DNA of 64,000 nucleotides from JAYOEY01 sp038116945 (GCA_038116945.1 JAYOEY010000017.1:10868-74867); one strand, 5' to 3'; shown: positions 1-9,405, counted from the stretch's first letter. The notes: generated by a model from the letters alone, not told the origin. A program made the numbers and translations.

Positions 1-702
1 GCGCCGCCGTCGGCCAAGATGTTCAGCCTGATGACCATGGAGCCGTTTCTCGAGGAGATGGACTGGGGCCTTATCCTGCGCGGCATGAAGAACACCTTCA
101 TCCTCGTCATAACCGTCCCGGCGGCGACCCTGGTGGTCGCCTTCGCGGTTTCCTGGCTGATCGTCAGGAGCCGCAGCAAGGCCCGTTACCTTCTCGAATT
201 CGGCGCTTTCCTGCCGCATGCCCTGCCGGAAATCATCCTCGCCATCTCGGCGCTGCTGCTCGCGCTGTTCGTGCTCAAGGGGATCGCTCCGCTGTACGGG
301 TCAGTGACGCTGATCGGGATCGTTTACGTCATCACGCGCATCAGCTTCGCGACGCGCGCGATCAACAGCGCGCTCCTGCAGATCCACAAGGAGCTGGAGG
401 AAGCCGCGCACACGTCCGGCATTTCGCCCGTGAGGACGTCGTGGAAAATTCTGGTGCCTCTGCTGCGCCCGACATTGATGGCCGTCTGGATCTGGTCCGC
501 CATTCTCGTCTATCGCGAACTCACGGTCGCGGTGTTCCTGGTCGGGCACGATAACCTGACCCTGCCGGCCGTGATCTGGAGCTACTGGCAGGCCGGCGCC
601 ATGAATCTGGCCGCCGGCGTGACGCTCGTCATGACCGGTCTGCTGACCCCGCTGATCCTCCTCTTCTGGTGGTTCGGCAGAAAGTCGATCATGGACAGCT
701 GA
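1..702 (+). CDS. ABC transporter permease (partial, 5' end outside window)
   Basis: Inner-membrane permease subunit of a binding-protein-dependent ABC importer. The frame is open from base 1, so the ATG at 19 is probably internal and the N-terminal part lies upstream of the window. Several hydrophobic segments are visible. The cytoplasmic EAA loop that docks on the ATPase is present (EEAAHTSGISPV, bases about 397-432), followed by the usual I.VPLL pattern. The protein ends with a hydrophobic segment and a short basic tail. It resembles the permeases of iron(III), thiamine or polyamine importers; the substrate cannot be read from the sequence. The partner ATPase and binding protein are not in the window. 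A hydrolase gene follows 37 bp downstream on the same strand. Confidence 0.85.
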   Translation, partial: APPSAKMFSLMTMEPFLEEMDWGLILRGMKNTFILVITVPAATLVVAFAVSWLIVRSRSKARYLLEFGAFLPHALPEIILAISALLLALFVLKGIAPLYGSVTLIGIVYVITRISFATRAINSALLQIHKELEEAAHTSGISPVRTSWKILVPLLRPTLMAVWIWSAILVYRELTVAVFLVGHDNLTLPAVIWSYWQAGAMNLAAGVTLVMTGLLTPLILLFWWFGRKSIMDS

Positions 703-739
703 TCCCCGCTTTACCGGGTCGGGATTCAAGGAACAGGAC

Positions 740-1978
740 ATGGAAAAGACGCTGCGTATGGAAAACCGCACCAGGCGCTGGCGCGAACAGCGCTGGCTGC
801 TCGATTCCGTCATCAAGACCGTTGGTCCCGAATGGGACCAGGGACGCCTTGGAAGCAAGGGCGGACGGGCCGGTTCGCCCGGGCTTGCGGCATTCCGACG
901 GGCCGGCGCCCGGATGAAAAAGTTCGACGATATCGGACCGCAGTTCGGTCGCGAAGGCATGCGGATGGAAGGCATCGCCCGCGATTTCGAGGACCAGGGC
1001 CGGATGGTGTCGGCCGCCGAGAATTACTTTATTGCCTCGTTGCTCTTCGCATCGGCGCAATGGCCCTATTTCGACATCAACGACGAAGATCTCGAATGGG
1101 AACGGCGCATGATCGAGACCTACGACAAGTTTATCGAGTACGCGCCTCATCCGGTCGAACGCGTCGATATCCCTTACAGGGACACCGCGCTGTCGGCGTT
1201 CTTGCATTTGCCGGGACCGCCCGGCGACGGACCGTTCCCCTGCGTCCTGCATATCGGCGGGATGGACGGCAGCAAGGAAAACATGGTCGCGCTGCATGGC
1301 GATGCGGCGCTTGCGCGCGGCATGGCGGTTCTGGCGCTCGACGGGCCCGGGCAGGGCGAAACCCGCAACCGGGGCGTGACGATTTCATCCGACAATTTTG
1401 CGGAAGCGGCCGAGGCCGCCGTTTCGTGGCTCGCAGCGCGCTCCGAAATCGACACCGACCGCATCGTCATCCGCGGATCCAGCTTCGGTACCTATTACGG
1501 CACCGTCGCGGCGGCGGGGCTCAAGGACCGGATCAAGGGCTATTGCGGCACGGGGGTCTGCCAGGAACCCGGCTGCGACACGATTTTCAACGCTGCCTCG
1601 CCGACCTTCAAGGTCCGCTTCATGTTCATGGCGGGTTACGAGGACGAGGATGCGTTCGACGCCTTCCGGCAGGAATTCGATCTGCGCAAGATTGCGAAGG
1701 ACATATCCGCGCCCTACATGATCGTTGCCGGCGAGGCCGACCAGCTTTCGCCGATCCAGCACACCTACGACCTGTTCGAACGGATCGAAGCGCCCAAGCG
1801 GCTGGTGGTTTTTCAGGATGCCAACCACAGCATGGCCGCCGCCTCGTCGGGAGAGCTCGGCGAGGCCCGCGACAGCCTGGTCTATGACTGGCTGCGCGAC
1901 CGGGTCGACGGCAAGCCGTTTGCCTCGGAGATGGTCTATATCGACAGCCGGGGAATCCCGAACGTTACGCCTTACTGA
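740..1978 (+). CDS. alpha/beta hydrolase, FrsA / 2,6-dihydroxypseudooxynicotine hydrolase-like
   Basis: Cytoplasmic serine hydrolase of 412 residues. An N-terminal helical part of about 135 residues precedes a canonical alpha/beta-hydrolase core. The nucleophile elbow reads GSSFG (about residue 250), the likely acid is the Asp in AGEADQLSP (about 335), and the base is the His in ANHSM (about 362). The N-terminal cap plus late core is the layout of FrsA/DUF1100 proteins and of the C-C hydrolase of nicotine breakdown, so cleavage of a carbon-carbon or ester bond in a small catabolite is plausible. The ATG at 740 has AAGGAACAGG just upstream. Its stop overlaps the convergent stop of the next gene by 7 bases. 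Substrate unknown. Confidence 0.88.
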   Translation: MEKTLRMENRTRRWREQRWLLDSVIKTVGPEWDQGRLGSKGGRAGSPGLAAFRRAGARMKKFDDIGPQFGREGMRMEGIARDFEDQGRMVSAAENYFIASLLFASAQWPYFDINDEDLEWERRMIETYDKFIEYAPHPVERVDIPYRDTALSAFLHLPGPPGDGPFPCVLHIGGMDGSKENMVALHGDAALARGMAVLALDGPGQGETRNRGVTISSDNFAEAAEAAVSWLAARSEIDTDRIVIRGSSFGTYYGTVAAAGLKDRIKGYCGTGVCQEPGCDTIFNAASPTFKVRFMFMAGYEDEDAFDAFRQEFDLRKIAKDISAPYMIVAGEADQLSPIQHTYDLFERIEAPKRLVVFQDANHSMAAASSGELGEARDSLVYDWLRDRVDGKPFASEMVYIDSRGIPNVTPY

Positions 1979-4311
1979 GAAGGCCGGGAGGCCAAACGAA
2001 CAGCCTGCCACACGCGCTCCGGCGTCGCCGGCAGCTGTATGTCCTTCACGCCGAATTCCGACAGCGCGTCCAGCAGGGCATGGGCCACTGCCGGCGGCAC
2101 GCCGCAATTGCCGGCCTCGCTGCCGCCCTTGACCCCGAGCAGATTGTTCGTGCACGGCACCAGCGACAGGTCGTGTATGACATCCGGCATCATGTCTGCG
2201 CGCGGCATGCCGTAATCGAGGAAGGATCCGGTCAGAAGCTGGCCGCTGTCCCGGTCGTAGATAATCTGTTCGGTCAGCGATTCGCCGACCCCCATTGCGA
2301 TCGAACCGTGAAGCTGGCCTTCGAGCGTCAGCGGGTTCACCACGACGCCGACATCGTCGACCGCCGTGAGCCGGTCGATCCGGACCGCCCCCGTGTCCGC
2401 ATCCACCTCCACTTCGGCGATCATGCAGCCGTTGGGGAAGGAATAGGTCTGTTCGTTGGTGCCGACGCCGTCGATCCCGACGCCCAGCTCCGAGGGAACG
2501 CCCGAACCCCGGTAGGCCGTTTCCGCGACCTCGCGAAACCCGACTTTCCGGTCGGTCCCCGCGACCGAGAAAATGCCGTCGGCGAATTCCATGTCCTCGA
2601 CGGATGCTTCCAGCATCCAGGCGCTGAACCTCTTGCCCTTTTCGATGACCTCGTCGGCGGCCTTGCGCAGCGCGGACCCGCCGGTGCTCATGCTGCGCTG
2701 GGCAAAGGTGCCGCGACCGAACAGGACCTTGTCGGTATCGCCCTGAAACACCCGTATGTCTGACAGGGGGAGCCCCAGCCAGCCGGACACCATCTGGGCG
2801 AACATGGTTTCGTGCCCCTGGCCGGTCGACATCGTGCCGACATGCAGCGCGGCCGAACCGTCCTGTCCGATGCGGATCTCCATCCGCTCGGAAAACGTCC
2901 CCGCGCGCTGGCAGTGAAGGGCGATGCCGATACCCCGCCTGAGGCCGCGCGCCTCGGTCTCGGCGCGCCGGGCGCTGAATCCCTCCCGGTCCGATAGCGC
3001 GAGCGCCCGGTCGAACATCGTTTCGAAATCGCCGGTGTCGTATACGTAGCCGCCGGGCGTCTGGTACGGCATGGCGGTCGGCGGAATCAGGTTCCGGCGG
3101 CGCATTTCGACGATATCGATGCCCATCTCGCGCGCCGCCTGCTCGATCAACCGTTCCAGGACGTAGGTCGCTTCCGGCTTGCCGGAACCGCGATAGGGAC
3201 CGAATAGCGCTGTGTTGGTGAAAGCTGCACGGACCAGCGCATGGATCACGGGTACGTGGTAGGTCCCCGGAAAGCTGATGGTTCCGTTTCTCGGCGGGAC
3301 GCCCGCGAAGCCGCTGAGATAGGAACCGAGATCAACAGCGACTTCGGTCCGGAAAGCGAGAATCCTGCCGTCTGCGTCGAGTGCCAGCGCGGCCTCGGAT
3401 ACGGGGCCGCGCCCGTGCATGTCGGTCGCGATGGCCTCGCTGCGTTCCGCGGTCCATTTTACCGGACGGTTCAGCTTTCGCGCCGCCCACAGAACGAGCG
3501 CTTCCTCGGGATAGGTCTGGCCCTTCATGCCGAACCCGCCGCCGACGTCCATCGCCACAACCCGCAGATCCTGCATCGGCATGCCGACCGCCTGGGCGAC
3601 GGATTCCCTGACTCCATGCGGTTCCTGCGCGCTGGTGCAGAGCGTGTAGCGCCCGTCGATCGCTTCCCGCCAGGCCAGAGCGGCGCGCGGCTCCATCGCA
3701 TTGGAGGTGGCCCGGGGATAGCTGACGCTGATGGTGCTGACATGGGCCGCCGCCGCGAACCGGGCATCCGCTTCCGCCGCGCTGCCGGACTCGACGACAA
3801 ACCCGATATTGTTTTCCGCCTCGTCCCAGACCTTCGGCGCGCCGTCGGCGAGCGCATCGGCGAGCGTTACCGCCGGCAGGGGCTCATACGATATTTCGAC
3901 CAGCTCGGCGGCATCCTTCGCCTGGCCCCGCGTTTCGGCGACGACAAGCGCGATGCCGTCGCCCGCATAGCGTACCTTTCCGGATGCCAGCAGGGGCTGG
4001 GTCGGACAGAAGGACGGATAGCCCGGCGGCGACTGGGGAAAGGAATGGCAGTGCAGATCGCCGAGCCCGTCCCGCGCTGCGTCTTCAGCCGTCAGAACCG
4101 CGAGCACGCCCGGAGCGGCCCGCGCCGCGCCGGTCTCGATCCCGAGGATTCGCGCATGCGCGTGCGGAGAACGAACGAGTACGGCGATGGCGGTGCCCGG
4201 GGGATTCAGATCGTCCACGTAACGCCCGGTGCCGGTGAGTAGTCGCTGGTCCTCGACGCGCCTGACCGGCGCGCCCAGGCCTGTATTGCCGTGTTGTTCC
4301 GTTATTTGCAT
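1972..4311 (-). CDS. xanthine dehydrogenase family, molybdopterin-binding (CoxL-like) subunit
   Basis: Large molybdenum-cofactor subunit (779 aa) of the xanthine dehydrogenase / CO dehydrogenase family. It starts with the typical IGxPxxRxED-like segment (GLGAPVRRVEDQRLLTGTGR), has GGGFG-type loops (DVGGGFGMKG) and a glycine-rich cofactor segment near residue 370 (GPYRGSGKPEA). True form I CO dehydrogenases carry a Cys-containing AYxCSFR loop there, and this protein lacks that Cys, so it is a form-II-like or other hydroxylase rather than a genuine CO dehydrogenase. The usual FAD (CoxM) and 2Fe-2S (CoxS) subunits are not adjacent. The ATG at 4311 is preferred over an upstream TTG at 4317. It lies 16 bp after the thiamine-diphosphate decarboxylase gene, suggesting co-transcription. 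Substrate unknown. Confidence 0.9.
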   Translation of the reverse strand: MQITEQHGNTGLGAPVRRVEDQRLLTGTGRYVDDLNPPGTAIAVLVRSPHAHARILGIETGAARAAPGVLAVLTAEDAARDGLGDLHCHSFPQSPPGYPSFCPTQPLLASGKVRYAGDGIALVVAETRGQAKDAAELVEISYEPLPAVTLADALADGAPKVWDEAENNIGFVVESGSAAEADARFAAAAHVSTISVSYPRATSNAMEPRAALAWREAIDGRYTLCTSAQEPHGVRESVAQAVGMPMQDLRVVAMDVGGGFGMKGQTYPEEALVLWAARKLNRPVKWTAERSEAIATDMHGRGPVSEAALALDADGRILAFRTEVAVDLGSYLSGFAGVPPRNGTISFPGTYHVPVIHALVRAAFTNTALFGPYRGSGKPEATYVLERLIEQAAREMGIDIVEMRRRNLIPPTAMPYQTPGGYVYDTGDFETMFDRALALSDREGFSARRAETEARGLRRGIGIALHCQRAGTFSERMEIRIGQDGSAALHVGTMSTGQGHETMFAQMVSGWLGLPLSDIRVFQGDTDKVLFGRGTFAQRSMSTGGSALRKAADEVIEKGKRFSAWMLEASVEDMEFADGIFSVAGTDRKVGFREVAETAYRGSGVPSELGVGIDGVGTNEQTYSFPNGCMIAEVEVDADTGAVRIDRLTAVDDVGVVVNPLTLEGQLHGSIAMGVGESLTEQIIYDRDSGQLLTGSFLDYGMPRADMMPDVIHDLSLVPCTNNLLGVKGGSEAGNCGVPPAVAHALLDALSEFGVKDIQLPATPERVWQAVRLASRPSQ

Positions 4312-4327
4312 GGCCAAACCGGTGCTT

Positions 4328-4945
4328 TCATATCTGGTGGCTGAAAATATTGCAGCCGTAAGTGCGCTCGACGTAGCGCCCGAACCGGAATTTCAGCTCC
4401 GGCCCGTCCATCGGCGGTACCTCCTTGCGGGCATCCTCGGGCAGAAGCGGTTCCAGTTCCAGCACGACGAAAGTATGGCCGTCCCGGTTGCCGCGGAACG
4501 CCTGATCGAACCCCGCCTCGAGAGACTCCATCGACTCGAAGCTGTATGTCCGCTCAAGCCCCATCGAGCGGGCCATCGCTTGGTAATCGTTGATCTGCTT
4601 GTTGGGCAGGTCGATGTCGGAAGTCGCGCCATAGACGCGGTTCGACACAAGAATATGGGTCAGGTTCGGCAGATTCAGGTCCTTTTCGACCATCAGCATG
4701 CCCGGATTCATGCAGAACGCCCCGTCGCCCATGAACGCCCAGATTTTCGCGTCCGGCAGGCTCCAGGCAATGCCCGACGCAAAAAGCGTCGACAGGCTCA
4801 TCGAGGCGTCCAGATAAAACACCTGTTCGAAGTTTTTCGTGATGTCCCACCACATCTGGCCGGAATTGCCTGCCGACGTGATGACCAGCTCGTCCTCCCA
4901 GCGCTTGACGAGATATTCGAAACAGTCGCGAAACGGAATCGCCAT
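4328..4945 (-). CDS. thiamine-diphosphate enzyme, ComE/sulfopyruvate-decarboxylase-beta-like subunit
   Basis: C-terminal half of a split thiamine-diphosphate (ThDP) decarboxylase, 205 aa. The diphosphate/Mg2+ motif begins GDGAF at residues 73-77 and ends at Asn102 (SNRVYG), the expected spacing of about 28 residues. Such small beta subunits pair with an alpha subunit carrying the catalytic Glu, as in sulfopyruvate (ComDE) and phosphonopyruvate decarboxylases. The alpha subunit is encoded 2 bp upstream. The open frame extends 114 codons further upstream inside that gene, but the ATG at 4945 fits the family start. The substrate is probably a 2-oxo acid, decarboxylated to an aldehyde; the exact compound is not inferable. 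Confidence 0.87.
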   Translation of the reverse strand: MAIPFRDCFEYLVKRWEDELVITSAGNSGQMWWDITKNFEQVFYLDASMSLSTLFASGIAWSLPDAKIWAFMGDGAFCMNPGMLMVEKDLNLPNLTHILVSNRVYGATSDIDLPNKQINDYQAMARSMGLERTYSFESMESLEAGFDQAFRGNRDGHTFVVLELEPLLPEDARKEVPPMDGPELKFRFGRYVERTYGCNIFSHQI

Positions 4946-4947
4946 TT

Positions 4948-5460
4948 CTATGCCTCCCCGCGCAGCACGTCGCGCGTCAGGATGGCGACGACCGGTCGGC
5001 TGATCGTCCGCGAATGGTCGTAAGCGCGTTTTATGTCCGGGATCCTGTCGCCGGAATCGATAATCATGTAGGTCAGGCTCATCGCCTCCAGTACGGGCAG
5101 CAGATAGAGCCCGTTCGAGACATGATGCTTGTGGTGGTCTCCCGGCGCGCCGCGCAGCGTAATCAGAATGCAGACCGGTACTTCGTAGGTGTAGTTGATC
5201 TTGGTGATCGCATAGACCAGCGTCATCAGGCCCGACGCCCCCATAAGCGCGAGCGAACCCTTGCCGCCGAAAAACGCGCCCGAGCACAGCCCGATGGCCG
5301 ATTCCTCGCGGTTGACCGGCACATGCCTGAACCGTTCATCCGCCTCGATCCCGCGGATGACGTCGGCCAGCCAGTTGTCCGGCAGGCTGGCGACAAGCTC
5401 CACACCGCAATCGGCAATCTGCTCGATGATCGCGGCGGCGACTTCCTGTTGTTTGCCCAT
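4948..5460 (-). CDS. thiamine-diphosphate enzyme, ComD/sulfopyruvate-decarboxylase-alpha-like subunit
   Basis: N-terminal (pyrimidine-binding) half of a split ThDP decarboxylase, 170 aa. The segment NREESAIG at about residue 50 supplies the conserved Glu that activates the cofactor, and LPDNWLADV near residue 27 matches the SLPDN-type start of ComD-like subunits. The ATG at 5460 has a strong AGGGAGGGG ribosome-binding site 7-8 bases upstream; the upstream open frame is spurious. It is first in a minus-strand unit with the beta subunit and a molybdopterin subunit. A small inverted repeat (GGGTC-4-GACCC, 5502-5515) lies in the upstream region. Confidence 0.87.
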   Translation of the reverse strand: MGKQQEVAAAIIEQIADCGVELVASLPDNWLADVIRGIEADERFRHVPVNREESAIGLCSGAFFGGKGSLALMGASGLMTLVYAITKINYTYEVPVCILITLRGAPGDHHKHHVSNGLYLLPVLEAMSLTYMIIDSGDRIPDIKRAYDHSRTISRPVVAILTRDVLRGEA

Positions 5461-5501
5461 GCGGCGCCCCTCCCTGAATGTTGTCCGTTTGTCTCTATTA
5501 T

Positions 5502-5515
5502 GGGTCAATCGACCC
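5502..5515. promoter_or_regulatory. candidate operator, inverted repeat GGGTC-N4-GACCC
   Basis: A perfect 5-base inverted repeat with a 4-base spacer lies between the divergent ThDP-enzyme operon and the ABC exporter genes, about 40 bp from the ThDP start codon. The position suits a regulator site, but a repeat this short can occur by chance. No regulator gene is adjacent. Confidence 0.22.
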
Positions 5516-5551
5516 TGCAAAAGAAGGCCGGTCGCTCCTCGTTCGGGTTTG

Positions 5552-5581
5552 CTGACACCCGCCTCGGGGCGGTGATATAGT
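5552..5581 (+). promoter_or_regulatory. candidate sigma-70 promoter for the ABC exporter operon
   Basis: CTGACA (5552-5557), an 18-base spacer and TATAGT (5576-5581) form a plausible promoter. The predicted transcript would start at about 5588, only a few bases before the ATG at 5591, so the message would be nearly leaderless. No Shine-Dalgarno sequence is visible before that ATG, which agrees with this. Confidence 0.35.
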
Positions 5582-5590
5582 GCGCCTCCC

Positions 5591-7510
5591 ATGGCCGAAG
5601 TCCAGTCCACCGTAAAGTCGATTACGCCGAATACCGACATCTATGCCCGTACCTATGACGGCATGGAATCGGACGAAAATCGCACCATTCTCGACGATGC
5701 GATGGTGCTCTGGCGCATCGTAAAGATGGCGGCGCTGTTTCGCTGGCGGCTGAGTCTCGCGGTTGGCGCCACCATCGTCGCAACAGCATTCCAGCTGATG
5801 ATTCCAGGGTTTCTGGGCGACGCCGTCGATGGTGCGCTGGGCCTTCTGGGGACCGCGACCGTCGAGCGCGCCGTCGCCGAAGAGGCGCTGCTGCGCGCAG
5901 CCCTGCTGCTGCTCGCGGCGTCGATCGCCAGAGGCGCTTTTACGCTGGTCCATAACTATTGCGGCGAGACGATCGGCCATTCCATCGCCTACGAGCTCAG
6001 GCTGCAGTTTTACGACAAGCTTCAGCATCTCAGCTTTTCGTTCCACGACCGGGTTCATACGGGAGAGCTGATCACGCGCGGCATGCTGGATGTCGAGGGC
6101 GTGCGCGCGTTCATGAACACGGCGTTCCTTCGCGTGTTTCTGCTGGTCATCATGGTCGGCGCGGCGGCCTGGCTGATGCTGTCGACCGATGCGCTGATGG
6201 GGACACTCGCGCTTTCGTTCGTGCCCGTGGTCGTCTGGAAGTCGGCGCAGTCGCGCCTGCTGCTGCGGCGCATGTGGTGGGCGCTGCAGGACAGGATGGC
6301 GGTCCTCGGCCGAATTATGGACGAAAATCTGACCGGTATTCGCGTGGTGCGGGCGTTCGGCGCACAGCCCTACGAACTCGACAAGTACAATGCGGCGTCC
6401 GACGAGGCGATGGAACTCGCCGATCGGCGCATCAAGGTGCGGACCTATTCCACCACGCTGATGACCTATACCTATTTCATCGCGATGGGGCTGGTGCTGG
6501 GCGTCGGCGGTTTCCGGGTGCTCGACGGGGCGATGACGGTCGGAAGGCTGACCGAATTCCTGACCTTCATGACCATCCTTCAGCAGCCGGTGCGTCAGCT
6601 CGGCCTGATGATCAATTCGGTGGCGCGGACGTCGACCTGCGGCGCGCGTCTGTTCGCGGTGCTCGACCTCGAACCTGAAATTCGAGATGCGGAAGGAGCG
6701 CCCCCCCTCGAAATTACCGAGGGAACGCTGAAATTCGAGAATGTGGAATTCTCCTACCCGTCGGCGCTCGACGGCAGGAATCCGCCGCCGGTGCTGCGCG
6801 GCGTCTCGTTCGAGGTGCGGCGCGGCCACACGCTCGGCATCGTCGGGCCGCCCGGCAGCGGGAAATCGACCCTGGCGCATCTGCTGCCCCGCTATTACGA
6901 CGTCACGGGCGGGCGTATTACCATCGACGGGCAGGATATCAGGGACGTCACCCTGAATTCGCTGCGCGATGCGGTCGGCGTCCTGACCCAGGAGCCGTTC
7001 CTGTTCACGACCTCCATCGAAAACAACATTGCCTATGGCGACCCCTGGGTGGAGGACGACACCATCCGCGGGGCGGCGTCCGTGGCCCAGATCGACGGGT
7101 TCATCGACCGGCTGCCGGCGGGATTCGAGACGCTGGTGGGCGAACGCGGCGTCTCCCTGTCGGGCGGACAGCGGCAGCGCGTCGCGATCGCCCGAACCGC
7201 GATGCTGGAACCTGCGATCCTGGTTCTCGACGATTCGACCGCTGCGATCGATGTCGGCACCGAACAGAGAATCCGGCAGGCGCTCAGGGAACACGCGTCA
7301 AAATCCGCCACGATCGTCGTATCGCACCGGCTCGCAACGCTTCGCCATGCCGATGAGATCCTGTTCCTGGAAGACGGCCATGTCGTCGAACGTGGAACCC
7401 ATGACGAGCTGGTGGCGATTGGCGGACGTTACGCGGCGCTTCATGTCCTCCAGAGCCTCGAAGATCCCGACGCCGATCCGCTGGCCGGTCTGGAAGAAGC
7501 GGCGTCATGA
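5591..7510 (+). CDS. ABC exporter half-transporter, degenerate-site subunit
   Basis: Membrane ABC half-transporter (639 aa): about six transmembrane helices in residues 50-340, then one nucleotide-binding domain. Walker A is GPPGSGKST (about 419), the signature LSGGQ is intact (about 522), and the switch His is in VVSHRL. In Walker B the catalytic Glu is replaced by Asp (LVLDDST, about 545). The next gene, overlapping by 4 bases (ATGA), encodes the partner half-transporter, which has a normal Glu but an altered signature (LSMGQ). Both defects fall in the same composite ATP site, the pattern of heterodimeric exporters such as TM287/288 and BmrCD. Exported substrate unknown; drugs or lipids are typical. 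Confidence 0.92.
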   Translation: MAEVQSTVKSITPNTDIYARTYDGMESDENRTILDDAMVLWRIVKMAALFRWRLSLAVGATIVATAFQLMIPGFLGDAVDGALGLLGTATVERAVAEEALLRAALLLLAASIARGAFTLVHNYCGETIGHSIAYELRLQFYDKLQHLSFSFHDRVHTGELITRGMLDVEGVRAFMNTAFLRVFLLVIMVGAAAWLMLSTDALMGTLALSFVPVVVWKSAQSRLLLRRMWWALQDRMAVLGRIMDENLTGIRVVRAFGAQPYELDKYNAASDEAMELADRRIKVRTYSTTLMTYTYFIAMGLVLGVGGFRVLDGAMTVGRLTEFLTFMTILQQPVRQLGLMINSVARTSTCGARLFAVLDLEPEIRDAEGAPPLEITEGTLKFENVEFSYPSALDGRNPPPVLRGVSFEVRRGHTLGIVGPPGSGKSTLAHLLPRYYDVTGGRITIDGQDIRDVTLNSLRDAVGVLTQEPFLFTTSIENNIAYGDPWVEDDTIRGAASVAQIDGFIDRLPAGFETLVGERGVSLSGGQRQRVAIARTAMLEPAILVLDDSTAAIDVGTEQRIRQALREHASKSATIVVSHRLATLRHADEILFLEDGHVVERGTHDELVAIGGRYAALHVLQSLEDPDADPLAGLEEAAS

Positions 7511-9405
7511 CCACGATATCGAGATCCGGCGGCGATCCGAACCGTCCGGCGGACAGTCGGCCGCCGCGCGCCGTGGTCGGCTCGCAGATCGACATGGACG
7601 AACACATGTTCGGCGCGGCGTTCGACGGCCACGTCGTTCGCCGGTTCATGAGCTACGTTCTTCCGTACCGGAAACGACTCTATGTTGCCATCGTCGCGCT
7701 GCTGACCTTTACCGGCGCGCAGCTTTCCATTCCGCTGGTCATCCGCTATGCGATCGACGAGGCCATCGTCGCCAACGGGGGCAGTCCCGATGCGCTCATG
7801 ATTGCAGTCGCGCTGTTCGCGGGCGTAATCACGCTTAGTTTTCTGGCGAGCCGCATTCAGGATCTGCTGGTGGGCATCACCGGCGAAAATGTGATCTTCG
7901 ATCTTCGGACGGCGATGTTCGCCCATCTGCAGAAAGTCGCGCTCGCCTTCATGGACAATACCGAAGTCGGCCGGATGATGTCCCGGCTTCAGGGCGATGT
8001 GTATGCGTTGCAGGAATTCCTGGAAAACTCGATCACCGCCTTCGGCGACATCGTGCTCCTGTTCGGCATCGTCGTTATCATGCTCAATCTCGATTTGCAG
8101 CTCGGCGCGCTGACGCTGTCGGTCGTTCCGGTGCTGCTGATCGTCCGGCTGATCTGGTTGCCGCGCGCGCGCCGGGCGTTCCGCCATGCACGGGTCACAA
8201 ATTCCACCGCCAATGCGGCTCTGGCCGAAGGCATCCATGCGGTGCGGACCGTGCAGGGGATGCGGCGCGAGGCGATCAATTTCGATCTCTATACCGAAAA
8301 GGCGCTGGATAACCGTCGAGCGCACTTCATGTCGGCGCGCTACGCGCAGGTCATGGTGCCGATCGTCGATTCCCTGACAGGCGCGGCGATGGCGATCGTC
8401 GTTCTGGTCGGCGGTTCCATGGTGCTCGACAAGCAGCTTGAGGTGGGCGTCATGGTCGCCTTCCTGTTCTACGTTCAGCGCTTCTTCGATCCGATCCGGT
8501 CGCTCACAATTCAGTACAGCGTGATGCAGCGCGCGATGGCCTCCGGGCGACGGATTTTCGAGGTTCTCGACGTGCCGCTGACGATCACCGATGCGCCGGA
8601 CGCGGTTGACCCGGATGACATCAAGGGATCCATAGAGTTCCGGAACGTGACGTTCGGCTATCGGAAAAACCAGCCGATCCTGAAAAACATCAGCTTTTCC
8701 GTGAAACCCGGCGAGACCGTCGCGCTGGTCGGTCCGACCGGGTCGGGCAAGACCAGCATCACCGCCCTGCTCAATCGCTTCTATGAGGTGTGGGACGGCG
8801 AGATCCTGATCGACGGTATCGATATACGGCAATATGCCCAGGCGGCGCTGGGGCGGCATGTCGCCATGGTGCTGCAGGACCCGTTCCTGTTCACCGGGAC
8901 GATCTTCGAAAACATACGCTACCGGACAACCGGGGCGACGCGCGAGCAGGTGATCGAGGCGGCGAAGCTCGTCGGCGCGCACGATTTCATCGACCGGCTG
9001 CCGGACGGCTACGATACCGTGCTCGACCAGCAGGGCGGCAATCTGTCGATGGGACAGCGCCAGCTATTGAGTTTCGCGCGCGCGCTGGTGGCGGACGCGC
9101 GCGTGCTGGTGCTGGACGAAGCGACCGCCAATATCGATTCCTATACCGAACGCCAGATCCAGATCGCGCTCAAACGGTTGCTCGAAGGCCGCACCGGCAT
9201 CGTTATCGCGCACCGGCTCGCAACCATCCGGGGAGCGGACCGGATCGTCGTGCTGCAGGACGGCGAAATCAGGGAAATCGGGCCGCATGCGGACCTCATG
9301 CGGAACGGCGGGCTTTACGCCAGCCTCTATACGCTCAACTACGCGTCGTTCGACGATATTCCCGACGAGGTCGTACGAAACGCGAACTCTGGATCGACCA
9401 CCTGA
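7507..9405 (+). CDS. ABC exporter half-transporter, catalytic-site subunit
   Basis: Partner half-transporter (632 aa): membrane domain then nucleotide-binding domain. Walker A is GPTGSGKTS, Walker B has the catalytic Glu (LVLDEAT, about 534), and the switch His is in VIAHRL. The signature is LSMGQ (about 512) rather than LSGGQ, so the site it completes on the partner is impaired, while its own Walker motifs pair with the intact signature of the partner. The ATG overlaps the preceding stop by 4 bases, indicating translational coupling and a 1:1 complex. Confidence 0.92.
   Translation: MTTISRSGGDPNRPADSRPPRAVVGSQIDMDEHMFGAAFDGHVVRRFMSYVLPYRKRLYVAIVALLTFTGAQLSIPLVIRYAIDEAIVANGGSPDALMIAVALFAGVITLSFLASRIQDLLVGITGENVIFDLRTAMFAHLQKVALAFMDNTEVGRMMSRLQGDVYALQEFLENSITAFGDIVLLFGIVVIMLNLDLQLGALTLSVVPVLLIVRLIWLPRARRAFRHARVTNSTANAALAEGIHAVRTVQGMRREAINFDLYTEKALDNRRAHFMSARYAQVMVPIVDSLTGAAMAIVVLVGGSMVLDKQLEVGVMVAFLFYVQRFFDPIRSLTIQYSVMQRAMASGRRIFEVLDVPLTITDAPDAVDPDDIKGSIEFRNVTFGYRKNQPILKNISFSVKPGETVALVGPTGSGKTSITALLNRFYEVWDGEILIDGIDIRQYAQAALGRHVAMVLQDPFLFTGTIFENIRYRTTGATREQVIEAAKLVGAHDFIDRLPDGYDTVLDQQGGNLSMGQRQLLSFARALVADARVLVLDEATANIDSYTERQIQIALKRLLEGRTGIVIAHRLATIRGADRIVVLQDGEIREIGPHADLMRNGGLYASLYTLNYASFDDIPDEVVRNANSGSTT

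Noticed and set aside
1972..4311. Calling the molybdopterin protein a CO dehydrogenase
   Set aside because: The Cys-containing active-site loop of form I CoxL is absent and the small and medium subunits are missing.
5498..7294. Long open frame antisense to the ABC exporter gene
   Set aside because: Low-complexity Arg/His/Gln-rich translation typical of the antisense strand of high-GC genes; no family features.
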